From Zonotrichia leucophrys gambelii (taxonomy: Eukaryota; Chordata; Aves; Passeriformes; Passerellidae), in contig NC_088170.1 in the NCBI RefSeq assembly GCF_028769735.1, forward strand, positions 47,215,585 through 47,279,584: DNA of 64,000 nt, written 5' to 3'. The translations under genes and the position numbers were made by a program. Below, one piece after another: positions 12,745 to 25,844 of the stretch (positions are counted from its first letter, which is position 1; every line of letters starts with the position of its first letter). The notes below the pieces were generated by a model, which ran no database searches, was not told the origin of the DNA, and saw nothing but the letters and a program-made list of their open reading frames with translations.

Positions 12745-13410
12745 AGTGCCCCTGGTAAGTTTTGTCATCAGCTGTGTCAGGAAGTTCTCTTCCACACACT
12801 CCAGACTGCTTCCTCTCTGCTGTGCTGAATTTCCATTTAGTGAAATGTCAGCTTATAGAACTCTTCATCTGCCTCTTCATGCTGGTTGGGTGATCTGTAG
12901 CAGACTCTCACCAGGAGAGCTGCCTGGTCAGCCTTGATCCTCACCCACAGGCACTCAGTTTTACCCTCACTCCACTCACCTGAGTCACCCCTCCATATTT
13001 CCCAATGGAGTCTCTGTCACAGCTTTCCTGCGGCGCACTGGCTTCCTGCTCCTCCTGTTTCCTTCCCATACCGTGAGCACTGGTGTGCATGCACTTCCCT
13101 GGGCTACCAATTCCTCCCCCAACACTGGCATGACACCCCCAGGCTCATCTTTAGCAGCTTGGTCTTGTCCCCTTCCTCCTTCAAACCCAATTTAAAGTCC
13201 TCTCAACCAGCCCTGTCAATTAATGAGCTAAAATGCTTTTCCCTCTTTTGACAGGTGAACCGCATTTGTCTCTAGCAGGCTTGGTGCCACATAAACTGCA
13301 CCATGACTGAAAAAGCCAAATACCACAGAGGGCACCAGCCTCCTAGCCATGTTTCGATTGGATAGGTTCTGCTGTTCTTGGTGGCTTGATGTTTTTCTAG
13401 GGGGTTTGGG
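12745..13410. repeat. Pyrimidine-rich, GC-elevated block, possible old interspersed repeat
   Basis: About 650 bp is distinctly richer in C and in CCTCC/CTCCTCC runs than the flanking DNA. The right part reads 'gacaggtgaaccgcatttg', 'ctagcaggcttggtgcca' and then 'gggcaccagcctcctag'. This order recalls, from memory, an interspersed sequence seen at many bird loci, but I cannot name the family or its orientation. Open frames (12746-12937, 12934-13251, and 13228-13509 minus) show no domain. Alternatives are a decayed retroviral or DNA-transposon segment, or simply a unique GC-rich patch. Confidence 0.35.
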
Positions 13411-16400
13411 TTCATTATCTTGAAGAAGACAGAATTGCAAGACTTCTTCCTTCTCTAGAATGAATTCTAGAGTAGTTTTTCTACAATCGCAAAACTTTAG
13501 TTTAAACATTGTGTATTAATATTTAAATATTTAAAATGTTTAAACATTTTGAATTAATATTTGCTTATTTATTTTTCTGTAAAAAGACTGGTTCCTAGTG
13601 TTTGGCAAATATTAAAATACATTGTTAGAGCAAGTTTTTGTATCTAGTGCTTCTCTTTTCTAGATAGTTAGATATATGAGATATTTGCATATTTATTTGA
13701 GTAAATTTACTGCTTATAATGGATTTATATGAGTTTTAATGGGTGTATCTCATGTGTTACTATATGGTTGTTGCTATATTTTTTAGTCTGGTTTAACTGA
13801 ATAAGTGTAATGTCTTTATACTTGATTTCTTCAGAAAAGATTATTCCTTTAGAGAAGCACAAAATAGTTATTTTTTTAATATAAGCAAAACAGATTCAAT
13901 TTTCTTCTGAATAAGAAATGGATACATTTATCTAATAATTTTTCATTTTAGTTTGCTACATTAAACTGCTTGTAGCCCTGAGTCACTAGATCCTTTTTGT
14001 CCTGACACCTTCTGTCATGTTGGAAGAAGCTCTGCCAGGAGAGCGTCACACATTTTAAGAGTACACAGTGATAATTTGTTGATTCATACACACAGGTCTC
14101 TCCATGTAGCTAGGCTAAGGTGTAGTAGATTCACTCTTACTTTCCTCAAGATACTTTGTGTGAGCATGGAGGTCAGTCAGGTGGAGGAGCAGAGACCTGC
14201 ATGCTCTGAGGAAGGAGCTGCTCTTCAGTGCTGCTGACTTCCTGTTATTTGCTTTTTGTCTTGGGGTTTTTTACCTTTCCATGTCACTATGTTACCTTTC
14301 TTCTTCTTCAACCCTTGAGCTGATATCACCATCTCAAGAGTTTCAATTTTGTCTGTGTTTTAACTTTTCTTATCTTTTATGGTTTTAGCTTATGGATTTT
14401 CTCATACCATAAAAAAATATTCTGAGCAAAACTGAGAATAGGTCACAGAGTCGTGCTGCATCAGACTAAGCCTTGGATCACAGAGAGCTGAATCTCCACA
14501 CTGAGGGGAGCAGACTTTGCTAGAGAAGGGCACTGAGCCATCTCTTTTGCTCTCATAATGAGTTTTAGAATTAGTAAATCTCATCTTCCTGAGCCCAGTT
14601 TTTAACAACAGAGAAAGAAAACAAATCTTTATAATTTGTCAACTCCCAGGAAATTTCTCACCTTTCAGCGAACTAGTAATTGAATCAATTTGACTGAAAT
14701 GAAGAAAATATTCCTATTGCAGTTGTGAAAGATTCTACTGCTGCCAACAGCTGGTTTTCATTTCAACAGGCTGAATCTAGTTGCTTTCCACCAATTCAGA
14801 TTTATCCTTCAATACTTCAGATTGGACAGGTTGTCATATATGGCATGTCCAGTATTGATCAAAATACATTAATTGCTGTTTTAACTTGAGATTCCTATTT
14901 CTATTTAAAAATGTAATTTCTTAAAAATTACACATATGTTTTCTAACCATTTCTTGTAATGCTCCATTATCACACTGTGTTAGCCTTTAAAGCAGAAGGG
15001 CTTCATTCAAGCTATCTCTTGAGAATAGTCTGTGGATAGGTGTAGCTCTCTAACTGTGCCTGGTAAAGGTTCTCAAAACCAAAGTCTAGCTGGCCAGGAG
15101 CAAAACTGTGCTGAGGCCAGTCAAACAGTCAAACAATTTAACAATATGATTATCAAGTTTCAGTGTCCAGGAGTGTCAAACTTAATTGTACAACTATTGC
15201 CTTATTGGATGAAGTCCTGGAAATGGTGTGGGAAATACAGAGCTTGTGAATCCCATAGGGAGTTGGGCATATGCTGCATGGCACCCAAACCCTTGTGTGC
15301 CATCTGCCCAGGCAGCAGATGAAAGGACATTTCAAAGGTTTCAAAAATTATTGCTTTATACCTATTCAAGGAAATTGTGGGGTTATGTTCTGGGTATGTA
15401 TACATTTTTAATAAGATTTTCACTTTCATTCTCAGTTAGTTTGAGCCCTGTAAATGGATTTATACAAATGAGCATTAACTTGGAGTAAACATCCTTACTG
15501 TTCAGATGATTGTTCAGTGGCCCTTTTCTAGGAATTAGCCCTGTTTTATTCTCCACAGGTGTTAATCAAGAGCAGTAGAAGGCTGATTCAGGAATAAATT
15601 CATAAATAAAAATATGGTGGGAATGGTAACTTCTGGTACTAATAAAATGCATAGAACAATTAAGGTTTACCTAGAGCAAAAGGCAAGTAGGAGACTGCTG
15701 ACAGTCACCATTCAACAGGGGCTTTGGGACAGGCTAGATGAGGTCAGGGTGAGCTTTTCTTTGGGCTTGATGGTGAATGCATGCACAATTTCAACAGTAA
15801 ATACAGGCAATATCTCACTCTCACCTAAGATAAATCATTTAGTCCTTTAGCATTTGAAATGAAATATTTGTTAAAAAAAATTCAGACTTTTATGTCAGTT
15901 AGATATTTTCAGAATTTTTATGTATGCACTGTATACAACCAAAAAATGCCTGACAGTTCAGTGTTGTCTAAGGATCAAATTACAGCAGAATAAACTTCTT
16001 AGAAAAGTAAATTCATAAAGGGAAGATATTTTCTGTTCAAGAGCAGAAGCCTCTCTGTGTAGAATTACATGTGTACACGAGATAATGAGACATATGACAT
16101 AACAGCCATCTAAAGAAATTCATTGAAGTACATGAAAAATAACACTCTAGAATTGCAAAATACTCAAATACAGGTTACAGATCTTAGATCTATCAAAACA
16201 GACTAGATGCACAACTGAAATGCAGGTTCTGTGTTAGGAGTGTCTGACCTGTGCCACAGTCATCTGTACATTTGAAAAAATAGATTTGTCTTCCGTTGAG
16301 AAAGGAGAATGGGATCAGCACAAGTCATCTGATGTGCTTCTCTAACAGTTTAACCTATTTCAGAAGAAATTCTGGGATTTCTGCTAATTACACCAACATT

Positions 16401-19289
16401 CTGCAAACAATCCTATGATATTTTCATTGTCTTTCCCATCTGTAAGCCTACTCAGGTACATGGCTCTGAAAATGCCCTCCACTAGACGTGGGCAGTACTC
16501 CTGCAGGGTTTTCATCATCTGACTCCAGCTAAGTAGATCCAAAGTGCTCCTGAATGAGCAAGAGGGACAAAGTAGACCCTCTAGACCAAGTAGAGAGCAG
16601 GCATTTCTTGAGCTAACAGCAATCAAGTATCCTCACAAAATTCTCATTGCTGTTCACAGACTGAAAACAGCACTCATATGCTTTAAAATGCTCAGAAGTA
16701 ACACCCTATCCTGAAAATTTACTCCTTTCTCTTTCCATACTATTACTCTCTAGCTAAATAATGACTTTTGTCATTATCTAAAAATTGCATTTATTAAAGA
16801 GATTACTAAAAATTTTTCAGTCTTATTTCAAATATGGTCATTAGGTACAGACTTTTAAAAACACCTGCCACCTGCCTTTTTCTGGAGGTCCTCACTTAGT
16901 ATAAATTTCCAGTAAGTATATATAAGCCTAAATACTTGCTTGTTCATCTGTAATTATCTCACATTTATTCAGGTAGGATCAGCTTAGGTATGTTTCATCT
17001 TATTATAAATGTTATTATAAATGTATACACACGAAGTATCATGCTGTCAGAGATATCTTATTGTTTGAATACATTCTTCATGGGAAAAAATTAAAATTTA
17101 AAAGGAAAATACAAAATTTTTAATACAAAGAGAATGCAATATTTTTAATACAAAAAAACATGAGCCTCTCTGAAATTACTTCTCTCATTAACCTAGAGGG
17201 GTTATTCTGCTGACCTAACCATCCAGGACTGACAGCAACAAATCACCAGCTGTGTTTTGCAAAATATTTTTGTACCAAATTTGTGTTTTGTTTGGGTTGT
17301 TGAACTGTCACTTATACAAGGTATAACTTGTTCAAGAATCAAAAGCCTACCCATGCAATAAAACATCTGACCAGAAATCCAGGCATGATTTAAAAACCTC
17401 AAGTATGTATATTAAGAATGTCTGTAGATGACTTGCTTGGAATACCCTACAGTTGTGCCCTAAGTGAACGCTGTCTTTTAACCAGTGTCACCTTATTGCT
17501 ATCAAGAGATTATGCATGATAAATTGAAAAGTGGGAAGAAGGCTGGATGTTGACAGGAGATGGAATACAGTGGCTTTACTTGGTTTCAGCTGTACAGATC
17601 TCAACATCTAGCAAAGTCATCCACAGCAGAGTCAGTCCGGCAAATGAACCTGCTGTGTCAACACTGTCAAAACTTTGGCAGATAACAAAAATGTCATCAA
17701 AACTAAAAAGATATGGTTTATCATTTCTCCATTCCTGTTGTCAGATTTCTATAGTTGCATGTTCTTCTTCCAAGACAGATTGCCTTCAGTTTCTAGGATT
17801 AGGACCAACATTTTTTTTTTAAGATTCTATTAAGAAAACAGCGCTTCTTGCCATAAAATTACACTTGTTTAAAGCAGATTTTATTTAGCACAAGCAGGAT
17901 TGACTTTGAAATAAAATCCTACAGGTTTCCCACTTGATTTTGATTTAATGGACATCTTTGGAAGAGGACCTCAGGGTAGGCTGGCTCTAGCTATTTGTCT
18001 TTATACTGGGTAGTTTATATATTTTAAGAAAGTGACAAATGGCAGCTTTAAAAAAACTCATTATGGTAATTGATTATTATAGGAAAACCTTGGAAACCTT
18101 ATGAAAGAGACATATTCTCTAAGTGTCTTAGCTTTAGTCCAGATCTGTAATTAGAAGAATCCATAAACATTTATCACATTCAGAGAGGTTTGGTCAGAAG
18201 GTTTAGAATAAACTTTGGAGTCACTTTATCGTTCTGTGTTAAAATCACGTACTTTAGCAGTTTTCCCTTACCATAGAGAGATTAATTTGCCCACTGAACA
18301 GAGGCCCACACACCCTCAGGCCCCCTCTAGACTAAGTCACACAAGAATTTTCCTGTGCATGAACTCTGGGAAAGGTGGCTGAAATCTTAGACTGATATAT
18401 TTGTGAGTTTTCTTATCAAGTCATGTTTTCACTGTAGAATTTATTCAAGAATTTGAGTTATCTATTATCCCTCCACTTTTTCTCCTTGGCCTCTCCTTCT
18501 ATCTGAAACTTCTTTGGATGTCCCAGCAGGGAACTCATTGATGTCATGTTCCTTCCTTGCTTCATCTCCCTTATTTTATCTGTAGCTCATTCTGAGCAAG
18601 TTTTGAGAGATTTCGGTCCTGGATTCATATGTAAGATGGCTTTTAACTCATATTTAATTCAAGGCCTTTTGGTTAAATACTGATTTATTTTAGCAAGCAA
18701 AAACCCCCATTTTATTTATTTACACCTAATGTGGCTAGAAGATTTTTTGCTTTCATTAATGAAAAAATGATAAATATCTCAAACATGAAAACTGGGACCA
18801 AATTTTGTCCATCGAATGTTGCATCACCAATGACTGGAAGACAGAGGTGACATTTCTGTCTCTTACAGAGACAATAAGCACACAAGAGTCTTACTGAATA
18901 CAAAAAATTATCTCTTTGATTTCCAGTCCTCAATCATGTACAAACTTGCCAAGTGGTCACTGTCCCTCTATGCAGAAAAGTAAATATTCTGCAGTTGATT
19001 CTTTAAAAATCTTTTGCTCCTGATTTAGGTTTGTAATATGGGACTCAGTTTTTCACATATATTTAAGGGGATATACATTTCATGTTTTTTCTAAGAAAGG
19101 AAGGAGTGGATGGAGTGCCCAGGATAAACCACAATTGAGCATAAAAGACAGAAAACATTTGCCAATGTATATGTATATGTATCAATTACCAATATGTACC
19201 AATTACAATGGTACACATACTTCAACAGTTTGCAGTCCAGAGAAGATCTTTTGTAGCCTGGCTTATCAGGCATAACCTACCATGTATGT
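13411..19289. other. Unique sequence, mostly AT-rich, no gene seen
   Basis: This stretch holds an 18-bp perfect palindrome at 13533-13550 (core 'aaaatgtttaaacatttt'). A tandem 12-bp doublet lies at 17000-17023. Open frames near 15032-15488, 16384-16626 (minus) and 17547-17822 are short, start mostly without good context, and contain no motif I recognise. Slightly GC-richer pockets occur near 15030-15330 and 16380-16640 without explanation. Confidence 0.5.
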
Positions 19290-19378
19290 GGTAGTAAATG
19301 TAGTAGTAGTAGTATAGTACTAGTATATAGTAGAAGCAGTACAGAGTAGTAGTAGTAGCAGAAATCGTAGTAGTATAT
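19290..19378. repeat. Imperfect (TAG)n trinucleotide repeat
   Basis: Runs of TAG/GTA triplets are broken by TATA and AGCAG interruptions, with two purer stretches near 19300-19315 and 19346-19360. The degeneration suggests an old, now stable microsatellite. Minus-strand frame 19277-19507 is a by-product rich in Tyr and Leu. Confidence 0.9.
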
Positions 19379-20334
19379 AAGTAATGTATAAGCTACACAA
19401 GGTATTATTTCTTTTAACCAGATTTTATCATGGTAAACCTCAACATTTATAGAGTTTTCTCTTACAGCACCATATCCCGAAGTAAAAGCACTGTATGAGA
19501 ATGCCATCTTTCTTTTCTAAAAAGTGATCCTCTAGGTGTGAAAAGATTGACTTTATCTGCTTAGTCATATATAAGACTCAGAAGTGAGAATATAAGTGAA
19601 AGAACTATAAAAAAATCTTAAAACTTCAATTGTTTTTAACAAAAATAGCAATTTTCAGAAAACATTCATGACCTTTTTATGTCCAGAGTTGACAATGCCA
19701 CCCATTTATCTTTCTTTAAATAAGTTCTATTTCTTCATATAATCTCCAACACAGAAATTTATATATGTCTATAACAGGAAAAAGCCACAAAATCCGAGAA
19801 ACAAAATTTTAGAAAGCAAAGATTTTTGACTCCTTTAGGCAGACATGTAATAAAACCAAGCCCATAACAATTACATTTATTCTTTTCCCAAAGCAAGTTA
19901 CATCTTTTAAACATTAAAGTTTTTCTTATTCCAAGTTTGCTTCAGTCTGTAAACCCCTCTTTAAGCATGAAATAAAATCATTGTTCTTTTGGCAAGTATA
20001 AAGTTTCTTTGTCAAAAGCCTCTTAATTCAAATATTCTGCTCACAAAGATATGTTACTTGGCAGCTTGATGTGTATAGTAAAAGTGAAAGATATTTGTTA
20101 ATAGCAGAGAAGAAAAATCATGTTCTTTTCGTTTCCACAAAACAGAGATTTTTCAAGCCAGCCATTGTTTCAAATGGATAAATGTCAGGTTAACAATACA
20201 AAGTCCAAAGGTGTAACTCTCTGAGCTCTTCTATCTGCAGTCAGTGGGAATAGAGCACACTGGCATGTGGCAGTATCAGACCATAAGATTTCAAAGTCTG
20301 ATGTAAGTGTACCTTGAGGTGCAACTGTGTCCTG
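19379..20334. other. AT-rich unique sequence, no gene seen
   Basis: No repeat family, gene or structured element was recognised here. Confidence 0.55.
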
Positions 20335-20832
20335 TCCTGAAGCCCTCAGCTCAGGAAAGACATTGAGATGTCCACAGAAGGACAAGGAGAATGATGAAGG
20401 GTCTGGAGCACATGTCCTGTGAGGAGCTGCTGAGGGAGTTTTGGGTTGTTTCACCTGGAGAAAAGGAGGCTCAGGGGAGAGCTTATCACTCTTTTCAACT
20501 ACCTGAAAAGAGACTGTGAGCAGCTGGGGGTCAGCCTCTTCTTCCAGGCAGCTAGTGATAGATCAACAGGACAGAGTCTGAAGGTGCACCAGGGAAGCTT
20601 TAGTTGGACATTAGGACATTAGGAAGTTCTTCACAGAGAGGGTGATTGGCCATTGAAACGGGCTGCCCAGGGAGGTGGTGGAGTCACCATCCCTGGTGAT
20701 GTTTAAAGAGTGTGGATGGATGCATGGATGGAGGGATGGGCGGATGGATGGAGCACTTAGTTTCATGGTCTAGTTGACATAGTGGTGCTCTGTCAAAAGT
20801 TAGACTTGATGATCTCAGAGGTCTATGCTACT
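20335..20832 (+). mobile_element. CR1 LINE fragment with internal GGAT expansion
   Basis: This forward CR1 tail starts around 'caggaaagacattgagatg' (20353). It runs through 'gaagggtctggagcac' (20396), 'ggagaaaaggaggctcagggg' (20457), 'gggctgcccagggaggtgg' (20660) and 'tggagtcaccatccctgg' (20678). It ends in 'agacttgatgatctcagagg' near 20822. The segment that normally reads as one GTGGATG-like unit has grown into a GGAT/GGATGGAG simple repeat at about 20712-20753. ORF2 is frameshifted and stop-ridden. The 3' end lies 400 bp from another forward CR1 end at 21.35 kb. Confidence 0.92.
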
Positions 20833-21239
20833 TAAATTTAAAATTATGCACTTTTTATCCAAGTGAAGCTGGAGTCATTACATCTTCCATTGCTCTAAGA
20901 TATAAACTGTTGCTGTTTACCAGAACTTCAGGCCACATCTCACCCTCTGTAGACATAGAATTGCAATTCCTGGAAAGCTTGCCAGACTTGTCTATTTAGG
21001 CAGGAGTCAAGCCTCAATACACAATCTTTTTGTCACTTCTCACAGGAAAATTTCTGTAGTAAAGATGGAGCATACTCCAGCACGTTCCTAGATTTGGCTG
21101 GATGGAAGCCTTGAGTGGTAAATGGCTGGCATTCATTGGCATAAGTGAAAAGAAAGCCCCCACAGTCCTCACTTTTGGAATGGGATTGGTTTTACATGTC
21201 ATCAGAACTTTAAAGGATAGATATATAAAATGTAGCTAG
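20833..21239. other. Unique spacer between two CR1 fragments
   Basis: This 400-bp spacer shows no recognisable element. A 62-codon minus-strand frame (21014-21202) has no motif. Confidence 0.5.
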
Positions 21240-21352
21240 TCTTCCTTGAGCAATATGATCTGGTGGAAACTGTCCCTACCTATGGCAGGGATGTTGGAAC
21301 TGGGTGGTCTTTAATATCCCTCCAACCTAAACCATTTTGTCTTTCTATGATA
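21240..21352 (+). mobile_element. CR1 LINE 3' terminus, forward
   Basis: This is the last ~110 bp of a CR1 copy. It contains 'ctatggcagggatgttggaact', then 'ggtggtctttaatatccctccaacc', then 'aaaccattttgtctttctatgat'. The ending is the typical CR1 terminus with its ATTCTATG-like tail. It is a separate insertion from the copy ending near 20832, because each has its own 3' end. Confidence 0.88.
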
Positions 21353-24300
21353 TAAAAAGATGACCTACAAGTCTGATCAGCCACACGTTGTCATCTCACC
21401 TGGGCCCATGCATTTCTGTGGCAGTGTTATATTTGCTATGCACTTCAGAGCAAATAAAAGAGAGTAATTCCAATTCACTCTACAGGCTGAATGGGGACAA
21501 CGGTCCAATGATTGCAAAAGGGCTGCTGTGCCAATGCATCTCCTGATTGCTGAGATCTGGGTTAGAATGCAGATGCCTTTTGCCTATCTCCTAATGTATA
21601 CTGGCAGAAAAGCTAGCAAGAATTAAATTCTATTTTAGTGCCATTTCTTTTTCATATATTTGTCTGTATTAAAAAGCAATATTTTATGCTTAAAGGACAG
21701 AATTTTTTCTCATTAACCCTGCAGAGGTCAGTGGGATGTACAGAAACTGGGCATTAATTTTATATCATTTGCATACAGCAGTTTCATCTGGCATTTCCAG
21801 GATGCAAAACACTGTCATATGGAAATGCATTCACCAAAAGGATTTTTCACAGTACAAAATTTATTAGGAAAACATATGCTTTATGATATATATGTTCCCA
21901 TGTTTTAATGCATATTTTGAAAGGATTTCTCTTTTTTACTCGGTGTTTTTTGTTTTTAAAAGTTGATTCATTAGACAAAATCAAAGAGGTAAAGAAAAGC
22001 ATGTGGCAGCTCTTTTTGTTGCTATCACCATGTTTTATTATTTGTATTCTCAGAAGCTGTCTATTGTACTTTTATTGATCAAGGAATAGAATCCCTTTAA
22101 AATCCAGGTGTTGACCACATGTTTATCATATTTACCATAAACAACAAAGAGTTTTTCTTTCCATATCTGCTTTCTATATGAAAATCCAACTGAGCTTTTC
22201 AAATATGTTAATTCAGGTCTGCAAAATCTTCAAGCTCTTGATTTGATTCATGCATGCTAGCAAGGGTCAAACTGAGAGGAAATAGTAAAGCAACATTTCC
22301 TCTGAGGTGATTGTATTGCTCTTGCCTTTGTATATCGTTACCAGCACAGAATGGTGGCAGGTTTTCACTGCTGAGGATTAAAACTAATTTAATGTTTCTA
22401 AACTAAACATGCCTAGGATGCAAAGTTCAGAACCAAATCACAGATTTATCAAATTAGGTGTTCAGATACAGTGATTGGAATTTGCTTCAAATATAAAAAG
22501 CATTCAATTGTTCTCATATTTTTAAGCACTGATTTTTGAAAACACTGTGAGGCTGAAAAGGACCCATACTTTTTTAAAAACAGCCCTCTAATTTTATACC
22601 TCTTCTTATCTCACTCCTGCTTGCCAAGGCAAAGAATTACAGATTAAAAGAATGGATTTTAGATACCCAACAAGAGTTTTTTGCTCCTTGGAATCTCTGT
22701 TTCTGTAAAATATTATTTTATAGGTGTTCTTTATTTAATTTACAATGCTTGCATAAATATATATAATGTGTATATGAAAAGAGATAGCTGAAAAAACTGT
22801 AAAAATATGGATTTTAAAAATATGGAATAAATGAACAAACATTATAGATCTTAAACCTGAGGATCCTGCATAGTTGTTTGTAATAAAAAAAGTTCCTAAA
22901 CAGGTATTTGACAGTGAAAAGGAAGAAAAAATGAATGAAAGAATGAAAGAAAGAGAGAAATAAAGAAATTAAAAAGACATCTGAAATGACTGCAAAACAA
23001 GGGGACTGTGAAACCAGAAAATTCTTGTTTCTTTGATATGTTGGCAAAACTAACACCCTTACAAAAAGGCAGCATCTAGCTTTCTTTTTTTTCTTTCTTT
23101 CTTGATTTAACTTTTTGGGTTTTGTGTGACATAGTAAAAATCACTGGCTGAAGGGCACATACTTACTCAATGGTTGAGATTAGTTTCTCTATATTATATT
23201 TGGTGCTTCACCATGTGTCAATGTGAGAGAAATTTATACAACTTTATCTAATTAGCACAGCAGACCTTTCAAACACTGTTAAAATTTAATTAGGATTCTT
23301 GATAATTTGGAGTAATGTTAGTTTATTTTTCTCTTACAATTAATTTATAAAAATATTTTCCTTAGCTCTTGGTGTTTATTTCTGCTAAGAGTTCGGTAGG
23401 ATTAAGGTTTCAAAAGTAATGCCTTAAGTTACTTAGATGTATGGTTTTGGGTTTTTAAAATAAGATCACTTTATGCTGACAGCTCAGATTAGGTATTTTA
23501 AAAAGTGATCATTTGTTTGGCAGCATGTCAATTTTAAGGTTTTGTTATAGATTAGTTTTTCTCTGTCTTAATAAAGAAAAAGTAATTATATTTAAAATTT
23601 AGACAGCAATTCACTATCATTCTTTTAAAAATAATACATTATGCAATAATAATATGTCTCAGCAACAATCATATGTATCATCATGAAGGATTGTTCTGAT
23701 CTTAACATAAATAAACTGACATGTTTCTGAGAACTGGAAAAGTGGAGGGAATAGTGATCATAACATCTTGATGAGTTTAGATCTTTCTTTGTTGTTTTTG
23801 GGTAGGGTCATTTCACAGGGCAGATTTTCACTTTCTGCAAACTTATCCTTTGCTGATTAAAGATAGTCAGTCAAAAAGGTAGCTTCAGAAATTACCTTTT
23901 TGGTATAGGCAACACAGAGTAATTGAAGAGAAAATTGTTGCTATTCCTCATGATTTGGACTTAAACTCCAGGTTAATTGTGAACACAGAAGTCTTTGGAC
24001 TAAAAGGTAGAATTAACATGGGTTTTGTGTGTGCTGTCATGTCATCTCCTCCAAAAAAAGTAATATTTTCTCCAAATAAGCAACAGGCACATGGCCTGTT
24101 GGATCAGGTTACGTCAGTTTATGTTGTGTTACACGATATGACATGCCCTGCAGTGACCTGAGGCAATGTCAGCTTGTGTTACCTTGGTAAAGAAATACTG
24201 TTCTTTATTAAGCAAGTGAAGAGAAGGCTAATCATCTCTAGCCATGAGGAATTTCTGTGCTCTCTGTAGGTAAAAGAACTTAATGACAAGGAGTATGTTC

Positions 24301-25717
24301 TTTTAATTTTCTTTCAGCTACTTCTAGGCAGTCTAAACCCCATATGAATCATGTCTTACTATTATTTACTAATTGGCATGTACTTTTGAAATCTAATTTA
24401 ATATGTTCCAGAGTACACACTGAAGAGAAATTCCTGTAGTGCTACAAAGACTTGCGGTACTGGGAGAGTGGATAGACAATAGCACCTATTTGGTTATGGA
24501 AATGAGAGATTTTGCAAAAGGGATATTAAGTAATCTTCTTAGATGGAAATTCTTAGTGTTGGGAGTCTAACTATTTATACATTTTTATGCATAGACTGGT
24601 CATTATTACTCTTCTACAGTTCTTATAAGATTCTTGCTTAAATAGTACATTATGAAAATGAGCTCTTGCTACTGCAAAGTATGATAAAACTGAGCCTATA
24701 GTGTGACCCTACCCATGACTCTATCAGGATAGGTACTCTCAATAAGTAAGTCTTGAGTTATTGCATTATGGGATATTATCAAAGGAACCCATTGTACTTG
24801 GTCATTCAGTGTAATGATCTTCTATATTATTTCCTATTGATACATTCGGCATGTCAATTCACTTTTAAAAGATTTGCACAAAGAAAGTGAACACTATTAC
24901 ACAGGTACAGCTATCTACTGATTTTGCAGTAAATTACTGGTGCGTGGTACAGAATGTAACCTCTTGGTTATATTATGCAGTAAAAGGAATGGGTTAGAGA
25001 GGTTTTTATGCAAATTAGTAATGCTCTGTGTTGGAAGCCTAATTGTACTTTTTATTGTTGGACAAGTCAATATGCTTTAATACACATTTTATAAGCTTCT
25101 TGCTAAAATTGTATATGAAAGGGATTAGTTCCCATAGATGAAAAGCATAATCTGAACAATGAGGCCACGTAAGCAGAATGGTTGAAGTACTGATAAAGGA
25201 TTTGTTAGCTTCAACATAGAATAAGTCTTATTAGGGTTATTAGTCATCACTATTTGACCCACTACAGTTCATTGTACCAGTCACATGTACTCAGTGATGG
25301 AACGAATATCAATTACTGTATTCTGGCCAGATACAATAAATAGGAATGTGTGAACTACCTTCAGAAACAACATAATTCATTTTTCTTTAGCTATTCTTGA
25401 ATGGGGAAAGCAAAACAAAATAGCTTCAAAATGAGCTATTTTATAAAAACTATTAGGTAGCACATCTTGAAGGAGGCTGGAGGAGAAGTTAAAGGTTCAG
25501 GTTTTGCTTGCTGTCTCAGTTGATCTAAATCTTCCTACAGACTCAGCAGTGATCATTATCACAAATAATAAAATTCAGATGTTTAAGAACTAGAGTTCCG
25601 TTCATCACAAGAAAATCTGAAGAAAATTATCTTCAAAATGGAGGTTTCACATTAGAAAAAAAATTCAGTTGTGTGTTTTCTTGGAGAATCCCTTTTTAAC
25701 TTAAAACCCATACACAG
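21353..25717. other. AT-rich unique sequence with small AAAG/TTTC tracts
   Basis: No gene was seen. A purine-rich GAAA/GAATGAAA tract lies at 22921-22975 and a TTTC tract at 23081-23103. A block near 24840-25050 carries an octamer-type ATGCAAAT followed by ATTAGTAAT (near 25009). It is evenly mixed in composition, as conserved non-coding elements often are, but conservation is untested. Confidence 0.5.
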
Positions 25718-25844
25718 TTTTTCTTTTTCTTTTTCTTTTTCTTTTTCTTTTTCTTTTTCTTTTTCTTTTTCTTTTTCTTTTTCTTTTTCTTTTTCTTTTT
25801 CTTTTTCTTTTTCTTTTTCTTTTCTTTTTTTCTTTTTCTTTTTC
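25718..25844. repeat. (TTTTTC)n hexanucleotide array, about 20 copies
   Basis: Seventeen uninterrupted TTTTTC units occupy 25718-25819. Four to five slightly irregular units follow, including TTTTC and TTTTTTTC, to 25844. It is a homopyrimidine tract on the plus strand. Three open frames overlapping it (25652-25931) are translations of the repeat as Ser/Phe or Lys/Glu/Arg strings and are not genes. Confidence 0.97.
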
